From: Paraphysomonas bandaiensis
Taxonomy: Eukaryota; Chrysophyceae
DNA length: 64,000 nucleotides
Direction: 5' to 3'
NCBI GenBank assembly: GCA_965644295.1
Contig: CBFFRP010000373.1
Coordinates: 62,001 to 126,000, forward strand
The notes under the pieces were generated by a model, which was given only the letters and a program-made list of their open reading frames with translations, was not told the DNA's origin and ran no database searches. A program made the position numbers and the translations under genes. Positions 12,775-24,089 of this stretch are shown here, piece by piece (positions within the stretch are counted from its first letter, which is position 1; each line of letters begins with the position of its first letter).

Positions 12775-15122
12775 ATGAATGCCAGTAAACACTTAAAGAA
12801 GCAAGCGAAAGCTGCGTTGAAGAAGGTATATTTGAATTCACAATAATCGGATGTGTGTGACAGTGACGGCAGGAGACAGTGAAGTCATTGGCACAGGCTC
12901 TGAAGGCATCCAAACCACAGGCTGTCCCTAAGAAGAAACCTTATAATAAGAAATATGGGGATAAGGGAGCAGGTGGCAAGAAAGATTCCAATAAATCTGC
13001 TGGAAAGAGGAAGTTTGGAGAGACGGGGAATGACTCTGGTAAGGCTGGAAAAACTAAAACTGCTCGGCGTGAAAGACAGGCCTCGAAACCAAACTTTGCA
13101 TTGGTACGGGATCACTGTATTATTTGATTAGGCGTACTGACATAATCTACAGGTTGAAAACATGAAGAAATTTTGGAACGTTGCCAGGGCCAAAACACTC
13201 TCAAATTCCGATCGTGAAGAGCTCATTCGTTCGATTTTAGCAAAGATGCAGGGAAATATACTGCAGGTGACGCTAAGACATGATGCATCCCGTGCGGTGC
13301 AGTGTATTCTCCAGTTTGGATCTGTGGCACAGAGAAAGCAGGTGCTAACGGAGATGGAGAGTCGTCTCTGTGAGGTACTTTGCTGAACGCGGTGTTCAAC
13401 GTAATGACTAACGCGGCGATTATTTGGCAGATTGCGAAGACTCCATATGGACACTTTGTTGTTTTAAAAGCTATCACGTACTGCATACAGGATACAGAGC
13501 GGTCTGCAATATGTGCTGCACTCAGAGGGCATTTCGTTGCCCTTGGAACCAACGTTATCGGAGCAAGGACCGCTGAATCTGTTCTGCAACTTCTACCGAG
13601 GAAACATACAAGGCCTCTCAAAGCCGAGTTTTATGGACATGTAAGTAAAGTGGTGCCGCATTAATATAATTGGTGTGAAATCTTACTGTACGACATGTAG
13701 AAATTCATTGCGACTCTTCCAGCCCCACCGGCCACACTGAAGGAGCTACTTGAAAGTCTACCCAACCGCCGCGAGCCTATTATGGATCATATGCGTGATC
13801 TAATTCAGAAGTTCGTGGATAAGGGCCTATTGGAATTTGCCTATGTGCACAATCTTATCTGGGAATACTGCTCAGAGTGTGTGGAGTCCCCAGAAGTGTG
13901 TGCTTCTCGTCTTAAAGACCTAGTAAACCTACTCGCGGATTCGGCTACAAAGTTGATGTCCACAAAACCTGGGGCGAAAACAATGTGTGTTGTAATTAGC
14001 ACCGCTGCAGCAAAGGAACGCAAGAAGGTGATGAAGCTTCTGAAGGGACATGTGGTTGAATCTCTGCTACATGATGCTGCTCACCTTGCAGTCATGCGTT
14101 TAGTGGACGTGACAGATGATACTGTGAACGTACAAAAAATGGTACTGGACGAAGCCTCGTCAACGAAACCAGTTGTCACTTACTCTGCCTCTGGAGAGAT
14201 AGTAGGAGACTCAATGCCTCCATTGGTGTCAATTGCGAGACATAGGTTTGGGAGCAAGCTTCTCCTCCGCTTGCTTGCACCGGAGAAACGTCATCTGGAA
14301 CCTGACGAAGAATCTCTCTTCACTCAGACGCCCCTTCCAACTTCTAAGAAATCATTCGCGGCTCGGCGCAATGAACATTTAGCTTATATGAGAGCTCCAC
14401 TGTTAGCAATATGTGCACGATATGTGGAGAATCTTGTCAGGAGCGCTCATGGTAGTCGAGTGTTGCTGGAGGTAGTATCTGCCCACTGCCCTGCCAAAGT
14501 AATGCAGAGGCTTGTAGCACTTTTTGCTCACCAGGAGGTAGAGGAGGAAGAAGACGACGAAGTTATGGAATGCATAGATAATGATGATAGTAGTGATGAT
14601 GAGAACGAGGAAGTGGTCGATAATGATGATGAAGACGGCGAAGAAGGAGTGGAGTCTGATGGTGAAGATGGGGAGCCTGATGAAGCGGTGGACAGTAGTG
14701 GTGATGATTCGGAGGAAGAAAGTGAAGACGAAGAAGAGCAAACCAAGCTAGCCCCCGTACCGACACTTCCCATTGAGGAGGACCCTGTGGCACAAGGTTT
14801 TCTTAAGCGTGTGTTAGCACTGCAGACAGCCGCTGAGACTGGAGCAGAGGAGAAACCAGCAGCTTGGGTTTCAGAGGACGGAACGGTGTATCCGTTCGCT
14901 ACCCTCCTGGTTGAGGCCCTTTTATCTGCTGGTACAATCTCCACTTGGGCAGAGAGAAATAGAACTGCTTTCGCTCTTGCTGATCTTCTCAAAGTCCCTT
15001 CTGTGCAAGCAATTCTAGTTAGCGCATTAAAGCCACTGCGAAAGAGTATTGAAAGTTGGTCGAAGCAGAATGCAGGTGGAAAATGTCTGTGGGGAACATT
15101 AAAACCGTTATTGAAAAAGTAA
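12775..15122 (+). CDS. PUM3: Pumilio homolog 3 / Puf6-like nucleolar RNA-binding protein
   Basis: Five exons (introns 12826-12872, 13104-13152, 13375-13430, 13641-13700) give 711 in-frame residues, close to the family size. A Lys-rich N-terminus (about residues 1-95) suits nucleolar targeting. PUF-like helical repeats follow (HDASRAVQCILQFG, TPYGHFVVLKAITYC, SVLQLL). The CPL domain is recognisable by GAKTMCVVISTAAAKERKK, KLLKGHV and RLVDVTDDTVNVQKMVL. An acidic tract at about 514-583 (runs of D/E) interrupts the C-terminal half, before a final helical segment. Known PUM3/Puf6 proteins bind rRNA/pre-60S particles and act in ribosome biogenesis. Exon 2 starts GAGACAGTGAAG after a GGCAG acceptor, the only choice that keeps frame. 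Confidence 0.88.
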
Positions 15123-16480
15123 TGTAGTAGGACAACATTTGTGTGGAGTAACTCGATAGCTACTGACTATATTAAGTAATCAATCGTATATTGGTTATAT
15201 AATGGAGATGAAACCTAATTACAAAAGTGCTAATATGTGAGTATAGAAGAGAAATACCACATTTCTAGAAGTTAGGAATTGTAGTGTTATATGCCGACAA
15301 ATGGTTAGATATGGGATTATACAGAGTGGTAGATAGTATGTTTCTACCCGAAGAAAAATATACGGAACTAATCAAGTTATTAGTATTTTCTAGAGTAGTT
15401 TGGCGTTACTCTTGGCATTCTCTTTCTTGTAGTTAAAGTTGTGGTATTGGACATATGTTAGTAGAAGAATCACATCATTCTTTTTTATTACATGTAAATA
15501 GAAGTACAATGAGAGAAAACTCACTATACTTGGTGTCTTGGTGTATCCGTGCCGTTTATAGAACAACTTTAATATTGATTGGTTGATATTGGGTATACAG
15601 AAAGGTTGATGCTAACGAAGCAATATATAAATCAATCATCATTATCATTTAAGTACAACATTGTCCCCATTTTGTCTCAAAAAATGTTTTGACCTGATTT
15701 GGGCCATCATAGCACCGGGCAAATATAGACATTCAACGTCAATATTCAGTTCAGCAGAAGCTCATTTTTATCTTAGTACAGCCATTTGTACGTAATTTAT
15801 TTATATTGCAGTATTAAAGAGAAACCACAATCATGAGCCAACTTTCCAACGCTGATCATCAAACACTCCAAGTTATATTCCATCCTTCGACTGCTGTAGA
15901 AGATCATAGTGATGTCAGTACAAGCGATCTATCTTCATAACCACGGCTTCGAAACAACTACAAGAATATTTCAGGAGAGTTTACGTGCATTATCTGATGC
16001 TGTATAGGTGGTTAAAGGCAGTGGCATCCAGTTCTTTCCGGGTTCGGGTAACATTTTGCTTATTAGGTTATTGTGTGGCTCATATCATACACATATCGAT
16101 CAATCAGGTGCATTAGCAGAGGTTAAACGCATTGTATGTAAATGTGATGATGATGCTAATTAAGGCAAATTGAGGCCTTTTGTGCGACTGCCACTGTTCA
16201 TATTCATGTAGGAATTTCAACACCTTGCAGTTGCCATTTATTCATAATCCTTTTGTGGTAGGAGTGCATTTGTTGTAGCTGCTATATATATAAATTTGGG
16301 AGTTTATTGTTTGAGTTGATCTATAGTGCAATTGCCATTTCCTAAACATACACAGTATCTCAATATGAATTCTATTTGCTTTCTTAATGTTAATCAGCCA
16401 GGAAGCACCTATTTCTTCTTACAACAAGCAAGCAACTAATAGATATACAATCTAATAATAAGTTTTCAACATCAGGAGAA
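15123..16480. other. AT-rich intergenic sequence with an inverted dispersed repeat
   Basis: No convincing gene is seen. About 15655-15730 (CCCCATTTTGTCTC, CCTGATTTGGGCCATCATAG, CACCGGGCAAATA) recurs in inverted orientation at about 24960-25035, suggesting a dispersed element end. Confidence 0.45.
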
Positions 16481-16492
16481 TAAGCTACAATT

Positions 16493-16612
16493 TAACCTAG
16501 GGATAAGGAGTATCGTCCCCAGGTCTAAATTTTAAAACTCGGGCTTTTCATCCTCGTTTCAAAGTTTTGAGCGTGGGACGATATAGCCACCTTATTGACC
16601 GTGGTTAAAGAT
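16493..16612. repeat. Imperfect inverted repeat, MITE-like
   Basis: GGATAAGGAGTATCGTCCCC near the left side pairs imperfectly with GGGACGATATAGCCACCTTA near the right side, around an AAAACTCG/CAAAGTTTTGAG core. The size, about 120 bp, and fold-back shape resemble a miniature element. No target-site duplication was identified. Confidence 0.35.
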
Positions 16613-16888
16613 TACTAACTTCGAATTTATACTAACAATTTGTTCAGTGCTGTCAAACTCTTTCAGCACTGCGATATTGTTGTACCTAATTATGGCGAAA
16701 AACATTTTCATTTATGGAGGCACTCCACTAAATTAGGTTAAGATATAGAAAAATAAATTCAGCATTCTACGAAATAAATAATACGGTTACTGTCCAATAA
16801 TCATGAAATGACAGCCCATATACTGCAGGAGAACCTCGTCGCAACTCGGTATCCTTTCAGATACATTAGGGTGATGCGTTCAAATACA

Positions 16889-17146
16889 CTACCATTTCTT
16901 CTTATCATCTGGGATGTCGCCCATAGAATAAGAGCGTGGTCGCTTGTTGTCATCGAAAGTAAAGATATTTTTGACGTTGTCGGCAGCTTTTGCTTTTATT
17001 TCTGTGGCTTTATGTAGCAACTCCTGGCCAACATGCTTCGTATACAAGGAACACAGGCCAACCACGACCTGTCCTCTCATCTTCAGCTCCTCGGTATCAT
17101 CCTGTCCGTGCTTCTTCAAAACATTCTCACCGGGTCTATTATTCAT
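16889..17146 (-). CDS. Small hypothetical protein (85 aa)
   Basis: An uninterrupted frame of 85 codons from ATG at 17146. It is hydrophilic, with a central helix-like segment (MRGQVVVGLCSLYTKHVGQE) and a basic tail ending DDKKKW. The opposite strand is also open, but its products are hydrophobic, patchy and overlap in two frames, so I favour this strand. I recognise no family. A further upstream exon is possible but none is evident. Confidence 0.4.
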   Translation of the reverse strand: MNNRPGENVLKKHGQDDTEELKMRGQVVVGLCSLYTKHVGQELLHKATEIKAKAADNVKNIFTFDDNKRPRSYSMGDIPDDKKKW

Positions 17147-17383
17147 TGTGCTACTACCCCCACCGATATATACCCCTTATGCTCGAACGCAGACTGGAAG
17201 TAGCTATTAAGATATGAATAGAGTGATATTTGATGCTGTTGAACTGAGTGAGTGAGTGTGGGAGTATGTATCCATGATCATACCACACTGTATTATTGTC
17301 TGGGAATAGTCATGATACAGCAGTCAGTCACATGATGTCTCTTCAACCACTTCAGAATATGCTGCCACGTCATCACTCCACAA

Positions 17384-17443
17384 ACTGTATACAAAAAATA
17401 CAACAGCGTATACCAGTATACTGTTAGAACAGTACGCTGTATT
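17384..17443. promoter_or_regulatory. GTATACCAGTATACTG motif cluster
   Basis: CTGTATAC, GTATACCAGTATACTG and AGTACGCTGTATT words occur 130-190 bp upstream of the WD40 gene start at 17576. It is similar to clusters before the LRR, coiled-coil and RPA34-like genes. A promoter or factor-binding role is inferred. Confidence 0.35.
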
Positions 17444-17575
17444 ATTGGGAAGAACGGGCGATATATATTTGCATGTTGAGTTGAGAGCTAGTGCGCTATA
17501 ACACACACACTTCTCTCATATCGAATAACGAGAAGAGTGTATATATGACAGCGTAGTGTAGATATCGACTACCCC

Positions 17576-19522
17576 ATGAGCGCTAGTATTTTTAGTGGAT
17601 ACGAAGTCTCTCATGTTGGGCATGCTGTCCACGGAAAGACTGCCATTAGTGTAGTAGTGGGGCACTCAACAGTGTATACTACTGGATCGGATAATACCGT
17701 TGCTTTGTGGGATATTAATACGTTTGTATGTCGCAAACGATTCAAAAAGCATAAGGGCTGGGTGACGCGTTGCGCATTGTCGCCCGATGAGTCCTATATA
17801 GCTTGTTGTGCGATGGATACAGTCTACGTTTATGCACTTGCGGGAGAGCTGTACAGTACAGTTTGCGAGTTCAAGGCTCACTCGAGCCAGGTATTTATTG
17901 AATATCGTATAGTCTTTCTCTCACCATACTCTGGGGCTTAGATATTTGGCCTGGCGTGGTCACCTGTTGACAACTTTTTAGCCACAGGTTGCGACGATGG
18001 CAGCGTGAGGTTGTGGAAAGTGAGTGATCTTTTAAAAGTCGGTCGTCCGGGCGCTGGGAAGTCTCATTATTTGGAGTACTCTGCTAAAGTTGCTCGGCCT
18101 GGAGATAAGGTTAGCGGGGTTGACGGACACACGGATGGAGTTATTTCGATTGCCTTCAATTTTGAAGGTATCCTAATATTCGGCAGCCCTACCACTATAT
18201 GCACCTGTTAAATTTTTGGTGCAGGGACAGAGTTTTTGACAGCTTCTAAAGATAGCAAGATAATTCGGTGGGTGTGCCCGGGACACAGAGAAGTATCTCA
18301 AGAGGATTTGTTGATGAGGCGATATCTAGGACACACTGATGAGGTACTCTCTGTACAGTGGAACGAGGTCGGATCAAGATTTGTGTCGTGTGGAAAAGGT
18401 ATGTTCTGCGTATCAGTATTTGTGAAGTGTGCTAATTGTAGTTTTGTTGATTTCCCCAACAGACGCTACTGTGATGGTATGGAGTCCGGAGCAGCCTATT
18501 CCTCTTGTTGTGCTGAGAGGTCATGTCCACACAGTGTACTCCGCGGTGTTCGTACCTTGTGTTCCTACTGGGTCGCAGAATCATGGAATTCAGCGTATAA
18601 TTAGCGCTGGGCACGATCAGCAGATGAGAGTTTGGCATGTGGATGACGATGGTGGATATAACATGGTATGTCAAGTACCAACTGGAACCAATAGTTGGAC
18701 CATAGGGCTGGCGGCATCATATGATGGAAAGAAACTGGTAACTGTAACAACAGACAGTGATAAGCACGTTATATTCTGGGGCATCGTTCTGTCATCTGCA
18801 AATGTTATGAACAAGATTCGCAACTCAATTAACGGAATGGTTAGTGGTGTCTATGTTTTTCACACTATCTTGCGCTGCAGTGTTGATTCTTCATTATTAA
18901 CGAACTGTTTAGAGTGAGAGAGTGCGCCGCTTTTCTGCGCCTATTATAGAGAGCATCCTTCACCCTCCATCCAATGGCAATATTAGCGTAAGTACACACA
19001 TTCGCCTAAGTCCTTTTTCACATTTGCCCCATGTAGAAACACGCCGATACAAACGTAAACAAAGCTATCAGTGTATCCGTTTCTGTAGAACAATGTGGTC
19101 GCATTGACTCAAGAATACCAATACAACCGTCGGCTTCTGCAGCTATTGAGCAACAACCTTCATTGTCTGGTGCTGAAGTTGTTGCTAAATATGGTAAAAG
19201 TCTGCCTGATGGTAAGTTATGTTTGTGTGTACGTTTTCTATATGGGTATATCTCTGTAGTTATGTATGTACACATACACTGCCTCTGACTTGATGGTATC
19301 TACGCATCTGATATAACTCGTGTTACCTTTGTTGCAGCTGAAGAATCAGCCGATTCCATACCTTTGGAACCATCGCCAGCTAAACCTCGCGAGGTTCCTC
19401 CATCAGTTCGTCCGCTTGGTAAAGAAGGGGAAGCCAAGTTTTGGCTCAATAAGAACCCAATGAACATGGATTCACAGGCCATTTTAGGAGAGACGCCCGA
19501 CCTTGATGGTGACGAGGATTAG
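17576..19522 (+). CDS. WD40-repeat beta-propeller protein
   Basis: Seven exons (introns 17891-17941, 18168-18224, 18399-18462, 18840-18912, 18988-19036, 19212-19337) yield 508 in-frame residues. About seven WD40 repeats fill residues 1-370, with clear GH/WD-type units: TGSDNTVALWDI, GCDDGSVRLWKV, TASKDSKIIRWV, GHTDEVLSVQW, SCGKDATVMVWS, GHDQQMRVWHV. The C-terminal 140 residues are a disordered, Pro/Ser-rich tail with GKEGEAKFWLNKNPMN and an acidic end. WD40 propellers are protein-interaction platforms. The specific function is not identifiable from the repeats, and the tail matches nothing I recognise. The 126-nt last intron is longer than the others. Confidence 0.8.
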
Positions 19523-19813
19523 TTGAGCGAAGAGGATACGTAGAGGTATCATTGTAGAAGTGTTGTGTGGGCTTTTATTTTGATATTTCACTATAGTAGT
19601 CAGGTTATCTATACTTTTTAGGTGTTTATGTTGTATAAATTTGCTGTTTTGTTAACTCTTTATCAGAATAAGAAATATAAATTTAATGCTGAGCAAATCA
19701 TTTAAAGTCTCTATATCTCGACTGTAAGTCTTATCGTGGCCAAGTCGTAAATAGTCTGTGATTACTGCTTGCTGTCTATTGCATTTAAGGGGATCATTTT
19801 ACATTTTACCCAC

Positions 19814-20271
19814 ATGAAGGATGCTCTAGTGGGTCTAGTAGAGAGTCGTATCCGCGACAGAGAAAAGCAGGATGGTCCACTGGGCTCAGCATGCAAAGCA
19901 GCACGAAGGCTGGGATGCCAAGAGGTCAGGGAAGCTTTACTTAGAGATGATCCCATGAATTCTTCTGAAGAGATAAAAGTTTCTCCTTCCTCTCTCTTAA
20001 TGTCTTCAGATGGTTGGAGTGGATAATTATGGACGATTGTGCAGAACACGTTGACGAGAAAGAATACCAATCTAAAGCCAATATCAAGCAGCACAATCAT
20101 GAAATATCTAGATGCTATGGCGCAGCAAGTTCAAAAATAAGTGAAAGATATGTTACCTCATTCATTTGGCATATTTCAGGACGGTTGAACATAAGATGGC
20201 GCAGCACAAACGTTTTCTGTTGGACAGAACTGATGAAGAAGAAAAAGAAGATGATGGTGTCGATTAACTGA
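19814..20271 (+). CDS. Small hypothetical gene (exon structure uncertain)
   Basis: ATG at 19814 opens a coding-like exon (MKDALVGLVESRIRDRE, then LGSACKAARRLGCQEVREAL). It runs to an ATG|GTTGGA donor at 20013. An acceptor at 20044 or 20062 keeps the same downstream frame (EYQSKANIKQ). A further GTGAAAG...TTTCAG intron at 20141-20179 is plausible before a Lys/Glu-rich end. I recognise no domain. The gene lies about 290 bp after the WD40 gene in the same direction. It could instead be a shorter ORF ending at 20026. Confidence 0.3.
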
Positions 20272-20350
20272 CGAGAAGACACCAAACGCACCAAGAACAA
20301 AAGCGACTATATATTATACGCAACCAACTGGGAACCGCTGCTTGAAGCAT

Positions 20351-21509
20351 ATTTACTCCAGGGCCTGGTAACCGTTATAGGTTGATGCGCTATTAATGGT
20401 AATGCCATTATAATTGTCCAGACATTTTTCATTAATGCCATTATAATTGCCGAAAACTGGATTACCATTAATGGACCATTAGTTGCCTCCCATTAATGTA
20501 GTAATGTACTAGTACGTGATATTATATGCTATATATAGTACTAAGTGAAATCGAAGCAATGTTAAACGATGTTCATGCAACTCAGCTACTTTGTGGCAAT
20601 TTTGTTTATTATCAGCGGCAAACTTAATGCTATAAGAGTTAGGCTGAGCAACAACTAAACAACGTACTAATACTCAGAAACTCTAACGAAGCATTGAAAA
20701 TGTTCATATTTTACCTAGAAAAAATTCTTTAAAATATTTTCCCCCAAAGCTGAAAGAAGCTACAGAGTACACAACTAAATAAAATAATTATACTCTGTAT
20801 ATTTATACCATATATTAAGCAACGATGATGGCCAAAAACGCTGATGGCAGTGTAATTTACAGAGTCTACTTCCGAGTGAATTCGCAGGACCACCATATGA
20901 CACCTTCCTTTGTTCGGGCTTTATGATGTTGTTTTTTAGCACTGGGCGAGCAAACTTGCCGTCCTTGATGAAAAATCTAAAGACGTTTAAGAATGCCAGT
21001 TTGCTCTCATTCCACAGCAATCACGACAAAAGTGCAGGAACTGATTTTGCACAGACAGGGTGTTCTGGACAGTACCGATGTCACCATGAGAGTTCGACTA
21101 CGTACCTATGAGTCCAGCTACCGCTGCTTGCTTTATATCGAAGCACAATCCAATGTTGTTGTTGAGACGCTCTGTAGTCGTGCAAAGTTCATTATGACAT
21201 CTTAGCGTAGAAACATGAATCCATATCGTCTAGAACTGTTGCTATTACTACGAGCCAGTTACATATTGTGGATGCTTATGCCCTCCATGAAGCCCTACAT
21301 GATGATCCTGATGTGCCAATGGAGAGCGAGATGTAGTTACGATTCGTTGTCTGCTATTACACTAAAATAGAAACTAAGGGAGCACGACACTATATATTAT
21401 GAGCGGTATTATCTACTTAGGTATTAATGGACATTAGTGGCCATTATAATTGCCGGGAACTGGACTACCATTGATTGGCCATTAATGGTTATCAGGCCCT
21501 GAATTACTC
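20351..21509. mobile_element. Non-autonomous hAT-like DNA transposon with 8-bp TSD
   Basis: The left end CAGGGCCTGGTAACCGTTAT (from 20359) and the right end, read in reverse complement as CAGGGCCTGATAACCATTAA (to 21501), form terminal inverted repeats starting with the hAT-typical CAGGG. The flanks ATTTACTC (20351-20358) and AATTACTC (21502-21509) match at 7 of 8 positions, as expected for an 8-bp hAT target-site duplication. Subterminal regions carry repeated CCATTAATGG and CCATTATAATTG words at both ends. The 1143-bp interior has no intact transposase, so it would need a transposase in trans. Boundaries were read directly from the sequence. Confidence 0.75.
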
Positions 21510-22205
21510 CACTACTAATTGTGTAAATCAACATGAGTGATCTACGGTGCCTCATCGATTGGAGGCCCTTATGTTCTTGCGCTTTAATAGTCTTCCACTA
21601 GGTACGAGTAGGAATGCTGGATGAACATTTATTTTTTGTTCTCTATAGCGAATTCCCACATCTCGTACTCTGTATGTGTAGCTGGATATCTACCAACACT
21701 GTACACCAAGAGCATCTATGGTATATGTGCAGGAGCTACAGTATTTAAAGGACTATTTCGTGTTAAAACCGCAGTATTTCGTTGCTGAAATTAAAAACTT
21801 ATGGAATTAAATGTAGAAGCCATGATTTTCGACCTTTCTCTTCTCTACAGCAGCGAATGGCCGTAGTACAGGTTTGATTATCTAAAACTGGGTATTTTTG
21901 GCTGTCGTGGGAATTTTTAGTAGGAATTCCTTCAGAATATGGATCTTGAATTCTTGGGTTTCATTGTTTTTGTGGAGATACCGTTTCTTGCAGGAGTTGC
22001 ATGATGGAAACACGCACCATACCACAAGAAGCAATGAATGATATTCACACGATTTGTAGACTGTATATGTCTCTTGTAGCTGTACTCGGTGAGAATATCA
22101 GACACTTGTATATATATGTGCAAACGGTGACGAGAGCGAGGATTGTGGTGCATGTAATGTGATGCTAACTGCTCCCTATCATAATTAGACCCGTGTTCAA
22201 GTCGA
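21510..22205. other. Intergenic region upstream of acyltransferase
   Basis: AT-rich, no gene recognised. It contains the presumed promoter of the gene starting at 22206. Confidence 0.4.
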
Positions 22206-23531
22206 ATGATGAGCTCACTTCTGGTTCCCTATCTTGCGGTCGCTTTCTTTTCCTATACTTACGCGGTCGAGGGATTGAAATGTGCAGAAATCACTTATCC
22301 AAGGCACAATGCAACTCTGTCGCCGTATCATTATATAATTCCATATGCTTCCAATGATAGTCATGGGTATATATATGGTCTACCCAATTTTAGTTTTGAA
22401 GTTATCCATTTAACTGCCACTATATTAGAGTGTGCGAAACCTGCGTGTATAGAAATTACGAATCGCTCTCACATTGTTGGTACAGTATGCGATCAAGAGG
22501 GATTTATAAAGCTGGCATTCCGTGTAAATATTGGCACGTATAACGTCCGAGTTCTGAGTGCGTCCAATATTTCCAATGTGTACGATACTGTAAAATTTCA
22601 TGTTGTGGCAAAGGTATCATGTAACTTCGTTTTTCATGTCGTAATGCATTGATCGCAGGTATCATTCAGTCCACCGTTTAATATATACAAGCATCGTAGT
22701 GTGAATATATCTGTGGGGCGTGGTACTTATGGGTTTACTAGCAGAAGCATACTACCTTACGACGACAAGATGTGGGAATTATCTATAGGATCATTTTGTA
22801 ACATTGCACCCACTGTTCAATTTCTTTTGGCACAATCAGATAATCACAGGTGTGTAGGGCAGTGACTGCTGTGGGGCATTCATAATGCTCTGTGGTATTG
22901 TTCACGCTTCAGTTGTATTAATCCCAAATGCAGATACGAAGACTTTTCCATGATGAGTTTTGGAAGTTACAAATCTACTATTCGTAGTCACATTTTGCAA
23001 GCTGGGGGATCTGAAGATGATTTTCCGCCTTCTGTAGCTGGCTTGGAATCTACTAGGTCTGGAAGGAAAAACAGATCGATTCGTATTGGTAAGATTATTT
23101 TGTCGCCGTTATTATAATTGTAGTATGTATGACTATGACGTATGAATATTGTATCAACAGGGCACGATGTTTGGATTGGCCTCGGTTCTCGAATAGTAAA
23201 TAGTGTTACTATTGGACATGGAGCTGTGATTGGGGCATATTCAGTTGTGCGGTTTGACGTTCCCCCTTACGCAGTTGTTGCTGGTAACCCCGCACAAGTG
23301 CTAAAGTATAGATTCAATGAGTCAGTGATTTCTGATCTATTGAACCGGGTACGCTGGTGGGATTGGGATGATGCCGAAATACTACAGCACATGCCTTGGA
23401 ATGGAACAGATATTGATGGCCTGTTGAATTATGCCAAGGGCAGAGTAGTTAGACCGTGTCAGGACTGCTTATCAGCAGTGCATTATCCTGGCCGTATATA
23501 TGAGCTAGGGAATCCCTATGCGTATGGCTAA
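22206..23531 (+). CDS. Secreted CatB/XAT-type hexapeptide acyltransferase with N-terminal module
   Basis: Four exons (introns 22614-22658, 22850-22933, 23089-23160) give 374 residues. Residues 1-23 are a signal peptide (LLVPYLAVAFFSYTYAVEG). Residues 25-136 are a beta-rich, Cys-containing module with several N-glycosylation sequons. From residue 137 the protein resembles xenobiotic/streptogramin acetyltransferases: ISVGRGTYG, SIGSFCNIAP, the family motif SDNHRYEDFS (catalytic-type His at 199), GHDVWIGLGSRI and hexapeptide turns VTIGHGAVIGAYSVV, ending PYAVVAGNPAQVLKYRF and RVRWWDWD. Family members O-acetylate small molecules or sugars with acetyl-CoA. Secretory location suggests glycan modification here. 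A bacterial origin of the catalytic domain is plausible, but the gene now has three spliceosomal introns. The substrate is unknown. Confidence 0.8.
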
Positions 23532-23590
23532 CGCAATACTCAACTGTGTAATCAGTAATAAATTGGGAGTTTTTACGTATAGACCCCAGG

Positions 23591-23660
23591 GCTGCTTTAA
23601 TTTAATTACAAATGTCTTTTAGTAATTAAATTGCAATTATTAGTTATAGCTTGTGCAATT
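23591..23660. repeat. hAT-like terminus fragment
   Basis: CAGGGCTGCTTTAATTTAAT at about 23589 resembles the CAGGGCTGCGTAACAA ends at 58.2 and 60.3 kb and is followed by ATTGCAATTA-type AT sequence, as at 60.3 kb. No partner end was found. Confidence 0.3.
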
Positions 23661-23740
23661 ATTGACTTCTGTGGAATGCAAGTACCGTTGAAGATGCTGT
23701 TCGTGCTTGTAATGAGTAACTAAATTAATTAGTCAATAAT

Positions 23741-24086
23741 CATTGGAGCAGCACTGCCAAGCACCGCACTCAAACATGTAACCCAATAATCATAGCTATG
23801 ATACGAGAATAAATATCATACCATACATATCACACATGAGCGGACACAGAAGTATTCATCGTATAAATCATAGCTCATAGAGGGCAAGTACATGGTTTTC
23901 ATTGGAGCAGCACTGCCAAGCACCGCACTCAAACATGTAACCTAATAATCATAGCTATGATACGAGAATAAATATCATACCATACATATCACACATGAGC
24001 GGACACAGAAGTATTCATCGTATAAATCATAGCTCATAGAGGGCAAGTACATGGTTTTCATTGGAGCAGCACTGCCAAGCACCGCA
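23741..24086. repeat. 159-bp tandem repeat, about 2.2 copies
   Basis: CATTGGAGCAGCACTGCCAA begins at 23741, 23900 and 24059, a constant 159-bp spacing. The two full units are almost identical (one visible difference, AACCCAATAA versus AACCTAATAA). The third copy stops after about 28 bp. It is noncoding, and such identity suggests a recent duplication. Confidence 0.85.
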
Positions 24087-24089
24087 TAT

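Noticed and set aside
14528-14992. Long Ser-rich minus-strand ORF
   Set aside because: It is the antisense of the acidic D/E tract and following coding region of PUM3; Ser runs arise from the complement of GAT/GAG/GAC codons.
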